Positions 11,953 through 23,828 of a stretch of 64,000 nt of DNA are shown one piece after another. The position numbers were made by a program, and so were the translations under genes. Each line of letters begins with the position of its first letter. Position 1 is the first letter of the stretch. Origin of the DNA: Mytilus galloprovincialis (lineage: Eukaryota > Mollusca > Bivalvia > Mytilida > Mytilidae). Location of the stretch: assembly GCF_965363235.1 (NCBI RefSeq), contig NC_134843.1, positions 91,235,795 to 91,299,794 on the forward strand, in the 5' to 3' direction. Under the pieces are notes generated by a model. The model had not been told where the DNA came from. It saw nothing but the letters and a program-made list of their open reading frames with translations, and did not search any database.

Positions 11953-14686
11953 TAGGGATGTCAACGAGTACTAGAGTATCGCTGGGTAGTACCGAGTATC
12001 GAATACCAAAGAGTATCGCTCCAGGTAGTACCAAGTATCGAATACAAAAATGAAACTCGACTAATTGGTTTCTGTTATAATTTTGTTGCCTTCTTAAAGA
12101 AAAAATTTATCAAGAGCGCATACCGGGAAATTAAATGTTAATCAATATTAAAATACGCTGCGAATGTTTGCTTTTAGTTGTAATTTAAAATTCCCTCAAA
12201 CAAAGGTAGGCTATGAACAAGAACACCTTTCCAAGGCTTACACTTTTAGCTTACCGTGTCTTACTCATTCCATCACCTTTCACCGTCAGAGCAAATATTT
12301 TAATCAGCAGGACTATAAGTTAACAAAGTCGAGAAATCGACTCATCCCACACAAAGTTGAATAGATAATATTTCTAAATACGAACAAATTCGTATTTAGA
12401 AATATTAATAAAAGAACGAACCACAAAACGTTGTCCCCTGTGTCGACCCTCAGAGAATGGTTAATTTAATTAAGACATCAGTAAGTTCTAATCATCACTT
12501 GAAAACAGATACAAAATTTGAATTTCAAAAGGTGACAACAAAAAAAGGGGAAAAAATCATAAATAAAGTAAATGCGAAAAAACAACAGGAGCAGATGGGA
12601 TACCAGCAAAAATAGTTAAAGCAAGTAAATCTGCTGTTGCACCTCAGCTGACCAGTCTTATAAATTTGATTGTAGACACGGGCATATTTCCAGATCGACT
12701 TAAAGAATCCCAAGTTACACCCTTACATAAAAAGAACGATCCACTACTGAAACCAAACTACAGACCAGTCAGTGTGTTACCTATTTTTTTTCAAAGTTTT
12801 ATGAAAAGATATTTGAAATACAGTTATATGACTTCTTTGATTCCATTTTTAATCCTTATCTATGTGTTTTCCTTAGAGGACATGAATGCCAGACTACGCT
12901 GCTAAGATAACTGGAAGACTGGCGTAAAGCCCTAGACAAAACATGTTATACAGCTGCAGTTCTTATGGATTTATCAAAAGCTTTTGACTGTTTACCTGAT
13001 ATTTTATTTGATACATTAGCGCATATGGTGTTCCTCCACATTCTGTATCTTTGTTAAAATCATATCTTTCTGACAGAAAACAGCAAATTAAGGTCAACAG
13101 TGTTCTGAGTAGCTGGGCTATCATCCAAAAGGGAAGGGAGGGAGGGGGGGGGGGTAACCCAAGGTTCTATATTCTTTTGTTTAATGTCTTTATAAATGAT
13201 AATTTTTTTATTTTGTAAAAGATAGTACCTTATACAATTATGCTGACGACAATACTGTCTTTTTAGCAGTCCTAATTATGACCATCTTATATCTATATTA
13301 GAGTCTCTGCTGATTGATTGGTTCAAAGAAAATAAGATGCAGGCAAATCCTGATAAATTTCAAATTATTGCTGAAGGGGAAAAAACCTTTGCAAAAATTC
13401 CGCCTATCCAAATTCAGCAAAATATTTTATCATGTGAAAAAACTGTCAAGTTACTTGGAATTGATATTGATTACCAACTAAAATTTGATGCACATATAAG
13501 TAACTTGTCTAGAAAGGCATCACAACAGCTGAATGTTCTCAAGAGAATTGTATCATTTTAAACCAGATTCAATAATCTTACATTAAGATTCGTATGTGAC
13601 GACTATTTATCATCCTCTGAAACTCTTTTTGAGAACACCAACCCTACAAGTGAGACGCATCAGGACAATGGGACTTGAGACTTATACAATTTTAAATAAT
13701 TTGACTACTTTATGTTTACAAAATTTACTTCACATTAAACACACTAAATATTCTTTTAGATACTGTAACATTTTGGAAATACCACAGGTAAGATCTACCT
13801 CATATGGAAAGAAATCGTTTAGCTTTGCTGCTGCTTCTTAATAGAATAGTTTACCAGACCATTTCAGAACTGTTAAGAGCTTCACACATTTTAGAAGTCT
13901 TGTTCAGTCCTGGAGTGGAACGGACTGGTTTTGCTCTGCCTGCAGGTAATTTGTGATACATTATTTATGCTTTTTATGCTGCAAACAGCTTGCATTGCAA
14001 TTGAAAATTTGTTTTTACGTTTTAATAATTACAAGAGTTGAAGTTTTTACTTTAAATTATTTACTGAAAATTTTAAGCTGCAAATTTAAAAAAAAATTAT
14101 TCATGTATTAGTGCTTCATATATATGTTTTTAGTATAAGCAAGATACATGTATATGCTAGAGTTAAAAGTGGTGCTGTTTTATTACAATGTATTTGCATG
14201 GTGCATGCCTTGTTTTATTTGTTATTGCATATGTTTTTATATTCGGTAAAAAGCTCATTAGAGCTTATGTTGTAGTATGTTTGTCAATATACCGAATCTA
14301 AATAAAGTTTTACTTACGTACTTACTTACTTACCCTTTGTTGATAATTTAATGTGTTTTTTTACGATTCACAAATACTTTTTTTGAGTAAACATTTTTCT
14401 ATAGATATTTTTTTTATCAATTAATTAGATTATTGTCAGTCTACATGAATAGTACATGTAGTAAATGAACTTAATTATGGTATACAATTCCTAGGACTAT
14501 TATCTAGTCCAAGGTAATAATGTTGAGGGTTGTAAGTCCATAAGACAACGACCCACAATACGTAAAATGAGAATTTAATTTTGTATTTCCGTTTCGTAGA
14601 AATTTTTTCCGAGCGAATACTCGAATATCGCTCGGTAAATCTCACGAGTACTCGATAAGTAAATCTTCACCGAGTTGACACCCCCA
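11953..14686. mobile_element. hAT-type DNA transposon, non-autonomous, carrying a LINE
   Basis: The left terminus TAGGGATGTCAAC and the right terminus (reverse complement TGGGGGTGTCAAC) are inverted repeats of the common hAT type, followed on both sides by CGAGTACT-rich subterminal sequence. The direct repeat ATATAAAT lies at 11,945-11,952 and 14,687-14,694, a perfect 8-bp target duplication as expected for hAT. No hAT transposase frame is visible. About 1.8 kb of the interior is a LINE that inserted later, so the original element was under 1 kb. Confidence 0.85.
12480..14332 (+). pseudogene. LINE reverse transcriptase fragment (Jockey/CR1-like), 5' truncated
   Basis: Reverse transcriptase homology begins near 12,515 and follows the family order: TTGADGIPAKIVKAS (about 12,590), a PNYRPVSVLP block (12,752), LMDLSKAFDCLP (motif A, about 12,963), a YADDN core (motif C, about 13,237), then KTVKLLGIDIDYQLKFDAHI (13,440). 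The C-terminal end RTVKSFTHFRS is near 13,870. These pieces sit in different frames with stops, and the endonuclease and ORF1 are missing. The 3' end is marked by AATAAAG followed by an ACTT simple repeat near 14,310-14,332, typical of LINEs that end in short tandem repeats. It lies wholly inside the hAT element, so it is the younger insertion. Confidence 0.8.
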
Positions 14687-14694
14687 ATATAAAT

Positions 14695-15460
14695 AGATGG
14701 CGATCTCGTGCAATTGGATTTTTCTAGGTCTATATATAAAAAGAAAAAATGTTTGATTCTATAAAATAGGTTAAAATATACGTTAGCCTTCGTTTTTACC
14801 TGTGTAAGAATGAGTTTTTGTGGATCGATCAGTCAATCAAATGGTTTACCATTGTTTCACTTTCAATGTTGACATTCTTTTCCTTTTAATAACTGAACAC
14901 GCATAATTCATGCGTATAATTCATGCGTAACTAATTTCTGGTTAAGGAGTTAAATTGAAGGTCACATGAATACGGATTCAATGAGGTCGAATTATTCACT
15001 TGCAAACGAATCATTCAATTCAGGGATAATTCTTATCTTATTTTGACTAAATTGAACCAAACTGGGTGCTAAAAGCTTATATCTCGAAGCTAATGCCCCT
15101 TTAAATATTCATAATATTGTTAAACTCACGTTCTTAATAAATTAGTTTTGTGTACAATTAACCCCAAAAAAAGCCTACATAGACTATTGACTGCATGTAG
15201 TCAAAACCTGTTTTAAACTAAATGTAATCATTGATTTTTGTATCAATGGGAACGAAATAAAGGTTAGTTTAAGGGTTGAGTACACTAAAGTACACCACAC
15301 ACAGTTTAGCTCAATGTGAACACGGCCTTATTGTATCATACAGTTTAATAATATAATATACACATAGTTTAATAGATACATGATATTTCATAATCGTGAA
15401 AGCAAATTGTATTCCCATTGGGAATTATAATGTGGGTCTTCTGGTTCAATTCTTGGTGGC
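14695..15460. other. Intergenic, no gene seen
   Basis: AT-rich and without a convincing frame. It lies 3' of the small minus-strand gene at 15,461-15,966 and may include its 3' untranslated region. No clear polyadenylation signal could be tied to it. Confidence 0.35.
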
Positions 15461-15966
15461 CTATAAAACAGAACAGCTTTTATTTGGTAGTCGTCCGGCG
15501 CCGATTACACCAACAACAGTAGAATGTAAATTCTTTGGTAGGTCATTAAGGTTACCTCGATTTGCTGGATCGTGGTTTTCGCCATTTACGTCTTCCCATA
15601 TTTTACCTTTTTTTGCATTGCGCACATAGCAGTCCTGGGTTATAATTATTCCATGATCTAGTTGCAGCGGATGGTTTGCGCATATACACAGATTGTCATT
15701 ATGATTCAATTTGATAGTAACATAACATATTTTTTTTTAGCGTCGGGAAAAAATTGCATGTATGAATATCTATTCACGTAAGTATAACCCGTTTTATCAG
15801 GTAATTCCCATTCTTTTTCATTATTTACACGAAGGTTTGCTCCTCCAAGCATAACAGCATTTCCACCAATCTCAACCCCTTTTGCCGTCTTGTATGGTAT
15901 GTCACTAGTTACTTGCACATATACATTGTGAGAGCTGGAATTTGCTATATTGATTGGCTTAACCAT
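15461..15966 (-). CDS. Unrecognised conserved-looking small protein, frame shifted once
   Basis: Two minus-strand frames abut. The upstream one starts MVKPINIANSSSHNVYVQVT and the downstream one contains ICANHPLQLDHGIIITQDCY and GKIWEDVNGENHDPA. Changing frame at the A9 run near 15,731-15,739 would join them into about 168 residues, which suggests one gene with a homopolymer error or a recent indel. A good 3' splice site (TTTGCATATTTCAG) ends five bases before the ATG, so an upstream 5' untranslated exon is likely. No signal peptide or membrane segment is seen. The layout reminds me of a small family of uncharacterised invertebrate proteins, but I cannot name it or give a function. Confidence 0.5.
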
Positions 15967-16269
15967 TTAAACTGAAATATGCAAAGTGAAACATATATAC
16001 AAATCGATACTATATCTATTTATACAAATATAAACATTACATGGAGAAACATCATCAAATGGGGATGTTATCAAAATGCATTTATTTTAGGAAATACATC
16101 AAAACAGTTAAGTCAGAAAAGATAAACCCTCTTAATTCATGTTAAAGCGAGTTGCAACTTTAAATGTAGCTCACTGACGCATTTTAATTGATTTGAAACT
16201 TAGGACATGCTCACACCAAACGTCGCGTATAGTAAACCTGCCTACGATTAGTTTCATGTAAAATATATC

Positions 16270-17502
16270 CAATTGTACATTTTCTATAACCTATTGTACA
16301 TACCATATATCCGATTGTACATTTTTTATAACCTTTTGTTCATTTATTATAACCTATTGTACATTTTCGATAACCTTTTGTTCATTTTCTATAACATAAT
16401 TTTCATTTTCTATAACCTATTGTACATTTTCTATAACCTATTGTACATTTTCTATAACATATTGTACATTTTTTATAGCTGATTGTTCTGTTTCCATAAC
16501 CTATTGTACATTTTCTATAACCTATCGTATATTTTCTATAACCTATTGTACATACCATATATCCGATTGTACATTTTTATAACCTTTTGTTCATTTATTA
16601 TAACCTATTGTACATTTTCAATAACCTTTCGTTCATTTTCTATAACATAATTTTCATTTTCTATAACCTATTGTACATTTTCTATAACCTATTGTACATT
16701 TTCTATAACCTATTGTACATTTTCTATAACCTATTGTACATTTTCTTTAACATATTGTACATTTTTTATGGCTGATTGTTCTTTTTCCATAACCTATTGT
16801 ACATTTTCTATAACCTATCGTATATTTTCTACAACCTATTGTACATACCATATATCCGATTGTACATTTTTTATAACCTTTTGTTCATTTATTATAACCT
16901 ATTGTACATTTTCAATAACCTTTTGTTCATTTTTTATAACATAATTTTCATTTTCTATAACCTATTGTACATTTTCTATAACCTATTGTACATTTTCTTT
17001 AACATATTGTACATTTTTTATAGCTGATTGTTCATTTTCCATAACCTATTGTACATTTTCTATAACCTATTATGCATACCATATATCCAATTGTACATTT
17101 TCTATAACCTATTTTCTATAACATATCGTTCATTTTCTATAACCTTTTGTACATTTTCTATAACCTATTATACATTTTATATAACATATTGTTCATTTTC
17201 TATAACCTTTTGTTCATGTTCTATAACACATTGTACATTTTTATTTTCTATAACACATTGTACATTTTCTATAACCTATTTTATATTTTCTATAACATAT
17301 TGTTCATTTTCTATAACATATTGTTCATTTTCTATAACCTATTATACATTTTCTATAACCTTTTGTTCATTTTCTATAACCTTTTGTTCATTTTCTATTA
17401 CCTATTGTACATTTTCTATATCCAATTGTTCATTTTTCATAACCTTTTGTACATTTTCTATAACCTTTTGTTCGTTTTCTATAACCTTTTGTTCATTTTC
17501 TA
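16270..17502 (+). repeat. 21-bp satellite array, left block
   Basis: About 59 tandem copies of a 21-bp unit with the core CTATAACCTATTGTACA and a frequent variant with CCTTTTGTTCA. Because 21 is a multiple of three and the unit has no stop in two plus-strand frames, long open frames arise encoding heptads such as FYNLLYI or SITYCTF; one minus frame (TIGYRKC) is also mostly open. Overlapping open frames in several registers, only two or three alternative residues at most positions, and lack of any start context argue against real coding. Confidence 0.85.
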
Positions 17503-17987
17503 ATATGAGGCAGGCATTACCTGTAAATGGGGACGAAGTCTGTATGAATTATTTTTTTGTAACTTAAATATTTGTTAAAAAAAAAAGAAACGGAAATACC
17601 GTAACGTTTCCGATTTTGGTTCTGTTGTTAGGGATTTTAGTTGTGACGTTATTTAAATTATGACGTCATATGCAATGTAAACAAAGAAACGCTATCATCA
17701 GGTAACGTTTTTTCATATCAAGGAATTATTAAAAATGAAATTGGTATTGCGCGTTCCTTCCTATTTTATACTAGACTGATAAATATATATTTTACTCAAA
17801 GTTTCATACAAACGAGACCGGAAAAAGAAAGTACATTGTACATTTCTGCGCATGTCCGGGATTTCAAAACATGACATAAAAAAAATTGAACGATTTTGAG
17901 TTCATTAGTACAATGAAAAATTCGGGAAATTTTCCCAAATTTTTTTTTTTATTGAATTTTCTACTGTTATTGGGGACTTCGTCCCCA
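17503..17987. mobile_element. Short inverted-repeat insertion inside the satellite
   Basis: The satellite stops at about 17,502 and resumes at about 17,988. In between, GGGGACGAAGTC (17,529-17,540) and its reverse complement GACTTCGTCCCC (17,975-17,986) form terminal-like inverted repeats, and the right end is itself a palindrome. The interior has no coding capacity and includes TGACGTTATTTAAATTATGA. I recognise this GGGGACGAAGTCCCC motif as a common mussel repeat. It is best called a MITE-like insertion; about 25 bases on the left, outside the inverted repeat, remain unexplained. Confidence 0.6.
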
Positions 17988-20230
17988 TATTACCTATTGT
18001 ACATTTTATATAACCTATTGTACATTTTTTATATCCAATTGTTCATTTTTCATAACCTTTTGTTCATTTTCTATTACCTATTGTTCATTTTCAATAACCT
18101 ATTTTATATTTTCTATAACATATTGTTCATTTGCTATAACCTATTGTTCATTTTTTATAACCTATTTTACATTTTCTATAACCTGTTGTTCATTTTCTAT
18201 AACATAATTTTCATTTTGTATATCCAATTGTTCATTTTCTATAACCTTTTTTTCATTTATTATAACCTATTGTACATTTTGAATAACCTTTTGTTCATTT
18301 TCTATAACATAATTTTCATTTTCTATAACCTATTGTACATTTTCTATAACCTATTGTACATTTTCTTTAACATATTGTACATTTTTTATAGCTGATTGTT
18401 CATTTTCCATAACCTATTGTACATTTTTCTATAACCTATTATGCATACCATATATCCAATTGTACATTTTCTATCACCTATTTTCTATTTTCTAAAACAT
18501 GTTGTTCATTTTCTATAACCTTTTGTACATTTTCTATAACCTATTATACATTTTCTATAACATATTGTTCATTTTCTATATCCTTTTGTTCATTTTCTAT
18601 AACACATTGTACATTTTCTATAACCTATTTTATATTTTCTATAACATATTGTTCATTTGCTATAACCTATTGTTCATTTTTTATAACCTATTTTACATTT
18701 TCTATAATATATTGTTCCTTTTCTATAACCTATTGTTGATTTTTTATAACCTATTATATATTTTCTATAATCTTTTGTTCATTTTCTATAACCTTTTGTT
18801 CATTTTCTATTACCTATTGTACATTTTCTATATCCAATTGTTCATTTTTCATAACCTTTTGTACATTTTCTATAACCTTTTGTTCGTTTTCTATAACCTT
18901 TTGTTCATTTTCTATTACCTATTGTACATTTTATATAACCTATTATACATTTTTTATATCCAATTGTTCATTTTTCATAACCTTTTGTTCATTTTCTATT
19001 ACCTATTGTTCATTTTCAATAACCTATTTTATATTTTCTATAACTTATTGTTCATTTGCTATAACCTATTGTTCATTTTTTATAACCTATTTTACATTTT
19101 CTATAACCTGTTGTTCATTTTCTATAACATAATTTTCATTTTGTATATCCAATTGTTCATTTTCTATAACCTTTTTTTCATTTATTATAACCTATTGTAC
19201 ATTTTGAATAACCTTTTGTTCATTTTCTATAACATAATTTTCATTTTCTATAACCTATTGTACATTTTCTATAACCTATTGTACATTTTCTTTAACATAT
19301 TGTACATTTTTTATAGCTGATTGTTCATTTTCCATAACCTATTGTACATTTTTCTATAACCTATTATGCATACCATATATCCAATTGTACATTTTCTATC
19401 ACCTATTTTCTATTTTCTAAAACATGTTGTTCATTTTCTATAACCTTTTGTACATTTTCTATAACCTATTATACATTTTCTATAACATATTGTTCATTTT
19501 CTATATCCTTTTGTTCATTTTCTATAACACATTGTACATTTTCTATAACCTATTTTATATTTTCTATAACATATTGTTCATTTGCTATAACCTATTGTTC
19601 ATTTTTTATAACCTATTTTACATTTTCTATAATATATTGTTCCTTTTCTATAACCTATTGTTGATTTTTTATAACCTATTATATATTTTCTATAATCTTT
19701 TGTTCATTTTCTATAACCTTTTGTTCATTTTCTATTACCTATTGTACATTTTCTATAACCTATTGTACATTTGTTATATCCAATTTTTCGTCTTCATAAC
19801 CTATTGTACATTTTCTATAACCTTTTGTTCATTTTCTATAACCTTTTGTTCATTTTCTATTACCTATTGTACATTTTCTATAACCTATTGTACATTTTTT
19901 ATATCCAATTGTTCTTTTTTCATAACCTTTTGTTCATTTTCTATTACCTATAGTTCATTTTCTATAACCTATTGTACATTTTTTATATCCAATTGTTCAT
20001 TTTCTATAACCTATTGTACATTTTCTATAACATATTATACATTTTTTATAGCTGATTGTTCATTTTTCATAACCTATTGTACATTTTCTATAACCTATTG
20101 TATATTTTCTGTAACCTTTTGTGCATACCATATATCCAATTGTACATTTTCTATAACCTTTTGTACATATTATATATACTATTCTACGTATTCTATCTAT
20201 AATATATTGTACATATTCTATAAACTTATT
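17988..20230 (+). repeat. 21-bp satellite array, right block with 925-bp higher-order repeat
   Basis: About 106 units of the same 21-bp satellite. Two open frames of 273 codons, at 18,499-19,320 and 19,424-20,245, agree exactly over roughly their first 105 codons and are offset by 925 bp. The second half of the first frame matches 17,990-18,395. Thus a 925-bp block of about 44 units has itself been duplicated at least twice. The array decays after 20,100 into degenerate TATATACTATTC-type sequence. Confidence 0.85.
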
Positions 20231-20504
20231 GTACTTGTTATCTAATTTGGTATACCGCAAACATGTGGTGCAAAAATGGGTACTCCATATTCGGATTTCG
20301 ACAATTAATGTCTCTTCAGTGATTTTAGGATTCGAAACTGTATTTGGAAGGTCATACAATTTACCTCAATTTAGGATAGACTCTTGAATTTTGAAGAGTC
20401 GGTATAACTATATATATTATAGTTAAAGCAGGGGATAGAAGAAGTGTAAAGTAGAGGTTCCTACGCCGCTCTGGGATAAAACTGGCATGTGGAGGATAGT
20501 TATC

Positions 20505-21640
20505 ATATAACACCGGCAGCTGATCAAATGAAGCGAATGAGTCTTTACCGGAAGAAGCAATCGGGCTTATCCGGGTAAAGCTGTCGTGATAAACGTGTAA
20601 AAATCTTCATACGGGAAATGGTAGTGCTCCTAAGGGAGCAATCATTTAACTTCAAGGGGCGGCGGCGGAGGGTTATGGTTTTTCTTTCTTGGTCAGATTT
20701 GTTTTTAGGTTTTGAACGCGATCAATCAAATTATTTTTTCAAAATTAACACTATATATAAGGTATGGGGAGAATTAGCATTCATAATATTTGTTTTATAA
20801 AAAAAAACATAACCCCCCCCCCGCCCCTTGTTTCTTAAGGGATTAGTTGAAACCGGATTTGACTGTGATTAATTCTACAGCATGGGTTTTGATCAGGACA
20901 TGTAATCATTTAAATCTTTGTCCTTTTGTCTTTGTTTTACACTGATCAGTGAGACATGTACTGTGTTTATAATATTATTTTTTCTATGTTACTCAGACTC
21001 CGTCATCTTAAGGATAATAATCAGATATTTGACTTACTGTTCTGTTGTAGTATTATTCCTCCACTATTGTGAAATTACTGTTCTCACTAACACAACACTC
21101 CTTAATGACCTTGAATCTATCAACTTACTGCTATAAATCTAGGACATGACATACAATATGTGATATGTCAAAATTGTTTACTGTTATGTTTTATTGTTGT
21201 TTTGTTTTGTATATGTTTTTATATGTGTTCATGTGTTTCAGCGATGATCCTTTTCTACTGGATTTTATACTGAATAAAATTAGTTAGTTAGTTAGTTACT
21301 GACACAGCATAGATATAAATTTCGGAAAGCATTCTGTCACTTCCACTTTCACTGTCAATGGAGTTCTTTGAAAGTGAAACTAGCGGTTGGACTGGAAATT
21401 TCGATTTTATTTTTATTTTATTTTCCACTCTTAACCGCTTAAGACGTCGTAGTTGTTTGGGCTAAACCGCTAATTGATCAAAACAGACAGCTTTTAAGGA
21501 TTGTAAGCTTTCCATAATTTTAATTACATGTTTTAGGAAAGTTATTTATAGTGTTTTATAGTGTCACTCATTTACTACACATTCCAGATAAATATAACTA
21601 ACTGTTTTAATTACAAAGGATTTTAATTAATGTTGACTTA
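20505..21640. repeat. Dispersed repeat pair, copy A
   Basis: Blocks of this stretch match 39,545-40,290 in the same order and orientation: CACCGGCAGCTGAT versus GCCGGCTGCTGATT, AACCGGATTTGACTGTGATT versus AACCGGATTTGACTCTAAGA, and TTTCGGAAAGCATT with a nearby GAAACTAGC. Copy A has an extra 170-bp LINE tail and a GGGGCGGCGGCGG run near 20,657. No gene is seen in either copy. Confidence 0.5.
21131..21297 (+). mobile_element. LINE 3' tail insertion
   Basis: A T- and G-rich stretch ending in GAATAAAATTAGTTAGTTAG, that is, a short tandem repeat tail like that of the LINE at 14.3 kb. The matching block at 39.9 kb lacks it, and TTACTG occurs on both sides (21,124 and 21,295), which could be the target duplication. 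Only the 3' untranslated end was inserted. Confidence 0.45.
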
Positions 21641-21680
21641 ATTGAAAACTGTGTGATGATAAAAGTGAACCTTTATCAAA

Positions 21681-22670
21681 TGGTCCGTGTAACACTTATC
21701 AATTCAAAATTTCAAAAAAATTTCAAATTTTATTTTTTTTTGATTTTTGATCAAAGTTTTAAAATATCAAAACTCCAAATTTTCATTTTTTTTTTATTTT
21801 GAAAATTTCACCAAATAATTCAAAATTTTAAATTATAAACTTTGTTTTAAAATTTAATTGTTTAGATATTTAAGCAAACTTTAAAAATAATAAAGTAAAC
21901 GTACAGTTTTGATCATTTCGCTTTTCGAAAGTTTGAATTTTTGATTTTTTATAAAAATATGGGAAAAAGATTCAAAAGTTTAACACCATACCTTATATGT
22001 AGTGTTAAAGAAAAGTGTATACCTGTTAAAAGTGCGAACCGGAATTAGAATTGAAGGAAATGAAATGAAATTAACCAAAACAAATCAAAATGAAACAATA
22101 TTTTCTGAAAAGTAAATATGATAAAAATTATAAAACAAGAGGCTAACTTGTGACCTACCAAATTATTTATTACCGGGTTTGTAATAACATGAGCAACACG
22201 ATGGGTGCCACATGTGGAGCAGGATCTGCTTACCCTTCCGGAGCACTTGAGATCACCTCCAGTTTTTGGTGGGGTCCGTGTTACTCAGTCTTTACTTTTC
22301 AATGTTATGTTTTGTGTACTATTGTTCGTTTATTTGTCTTTTTTTCTTTTTTTAGCCATGGCGTTGTATGCTTATTTTCGACATGTAAGTTTGAATGTCC
22401 CTCTGTTATCTTTCGCCCATATTTTGTTTGATCTACAGGGTGAAAAATAGAAATATGTTTCTTAAAGTCTAAAAAATAATTAGTAAAACCTGATTTTGAC
22501 ACTCTTTGATTCTCTAACTAAAAAAAACAATATTCTGAAATTACTTGTCGAATTTATGATAACTGTAAAAATTTGAAACTTTGATATTTGAAAAATTTGA
22601 ATAAAAATCCAAAAAAATAAAAATTTGAATACTTTTTGAAATTTTTAATTGAAAAGTGTTACACGGACCA
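21681..22670. mobile_element. 990-bp inverted-repeat DNA element with TCAAA target duplication
   Basis: It starts TGGTCCGTGTAACACTT and ends with the exact reverse complement. The direct repeat TCAAA flanks it at 21,676-21,680 and 22,671-22,675. Behind the 17-bp termini the arms stay loosely complementary for about 100 bases of A/T-rich sequence. No transposase frame is present. It contains a plus-strand copy of repeat R1 at 22,150-22,450, either as cargo or as a later insertion. Confidence 0.75.
22150..22450 (+). repeat. Mussel dispersed repeat R1, copy 2
   Basis: The plus strand reads GSAYPSGALEIT and then a hydrophobic run with VCLFSTCKFECPSVIF, related to the minus-strand translations at 1.6-2.0 and 33.6-34.1 kb. 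It is nested inside the 990-bp inverted-repeat element. Confidence 0.55.
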
Positions 22671-22966
22671 TCAAATGTATGTGATGAACATACTATGTGA
22701 TATTCAAAACAATATTTATATTTTTATAGAGCCAAATTGTTTTCAAAGGAATACCGACTCAACTTTCACTGGTGTCATCCGTACCCAGCAAACAAAATAA
22801 CGGTAACAGGGAATTTGGTATATAGGAATCACCATGTCCGTCCGTCTGTCTGTCTGTCCAGCTTTGTCTCCTTCTTTCAAATACTGCCCACATTTAACAT
22901 GATGTCTGGCAAGTTGCGCATGATTAAAAACAGGCTAAACAGGTTAAAACAAATAGTTCTGTTGAT

Positions 22967-23530
22967 TTAGTTTGAGGTTTTGGTCACTTGAGACTTGACT
23001 ATCTCAAAAGACTTTGCTGTGACGATATTTGGTGGCAGTCGGTTCCAATCCTTGACGGTGTTTATGAAGAAGGACAATTTCTTCCAGTCTTTGGCGGCTG
23101 GATGTATTAGAGAGGTATGGTGTCCTGTTTGGTTTGAGCTTCTTGTTGGTTTTTGTAGATATTTGCTCTCGTCTATGGCTACAAGGTCGTGTGTTATTTT
23201 GTAACACATGATGAATCGAGCTTCTTTTCGTCTTGTTTGTAAGCGTTTAAATCTTAACTCAGTTATCATGTTGCTGACACTTGATCTATTTCTATGTATG
23301 CTGGTTTCATATCGTGCAGCTCGTCTTTGTACCTTTTCAATTCTATCTATGTAGTTTTACTGGTACGGGTCCCATACTATCGGGGCGTATTCCATTTAAG
23401 GTCTTACTAATATTTTATAGGCATGCTCTTTGATGGGTTTTGAGCTTATGTGGAGGTTTCGATATAGGAAACCAATGCTTTCTTCGGCTGGCTTTTCCTG
23501 TGATGTTGTTGACATGTTCTCCTTTGAAAA
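22967..23530 (-). pseudogene. LINE reverse transcriptase C-terminal fragment
   Basis: On the minus strand a LINE polymerase C-terminus can be followed from about 23,520 to 22,967: EESIGFLYRNLHISSKPIKE, EYAPIVWDPY, NYIDRIEKVQRRAARYE, LRFKRLQTRRKEARF, and NTVKDWNRLPPNIVTAKSFE. It ends with a stop near 22,967. At least one in-frame stop is present (before EYAPIVWDPY), and everything upstream of the thumb region is missing. The style is Jockey/CR1-like, as for the LINE at 12.5-14.3 kb, but it is a different copy. Confidence 0.75.
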
Positions 23531-23559
23531 ACTTTGGACCATAGATTTTCGGTTGATGA

Positions 23560-23828
23560 TAATTGGTATGCAGATAAATCACGGGTTTTGGTGGAAAGAA
23601 AAAAAGGGGTGTTGGGCGTATAACAAAGTCATATCACTTTGACCTCGACTGTGATACCCCTATGACATAGTAAAACATTATCCAATTTGTGTAAAGATCC
23701 TAACGTTTGTAAAGTATAACTTACGTTTACCTAACTTGGTATGCAGTTGCATCACCATGATCATGGCTGCGGTATACCAAAGTCAGGTCACTCAGACCTT
23801 TACGTTGCCCCTATGATAGTAAAACATG
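23560..23828. repeat. Degenerate tandem pair beside the LTR element
   Basis: TTGGTATGCAG followed by CCCCTATGA(C)ATAGTAAAACAT occurs twice, at about 23,563-23,676 and 23,735-23,828, so a unit of roughly 170-190 bp is duplicated. The minus-strand LTR element begins directly after the second unit. Confidence 0.4.

Noticed and set aside
16270-20245. Long open frames encoding FYNLLYI-type heptads as a repetitive membrane or structural protein
   Set aside because: They arise because the 21-bp satellite unit lacks stops in several frames at once; different frames overlap and the codon pattern is just the DNA repeat.
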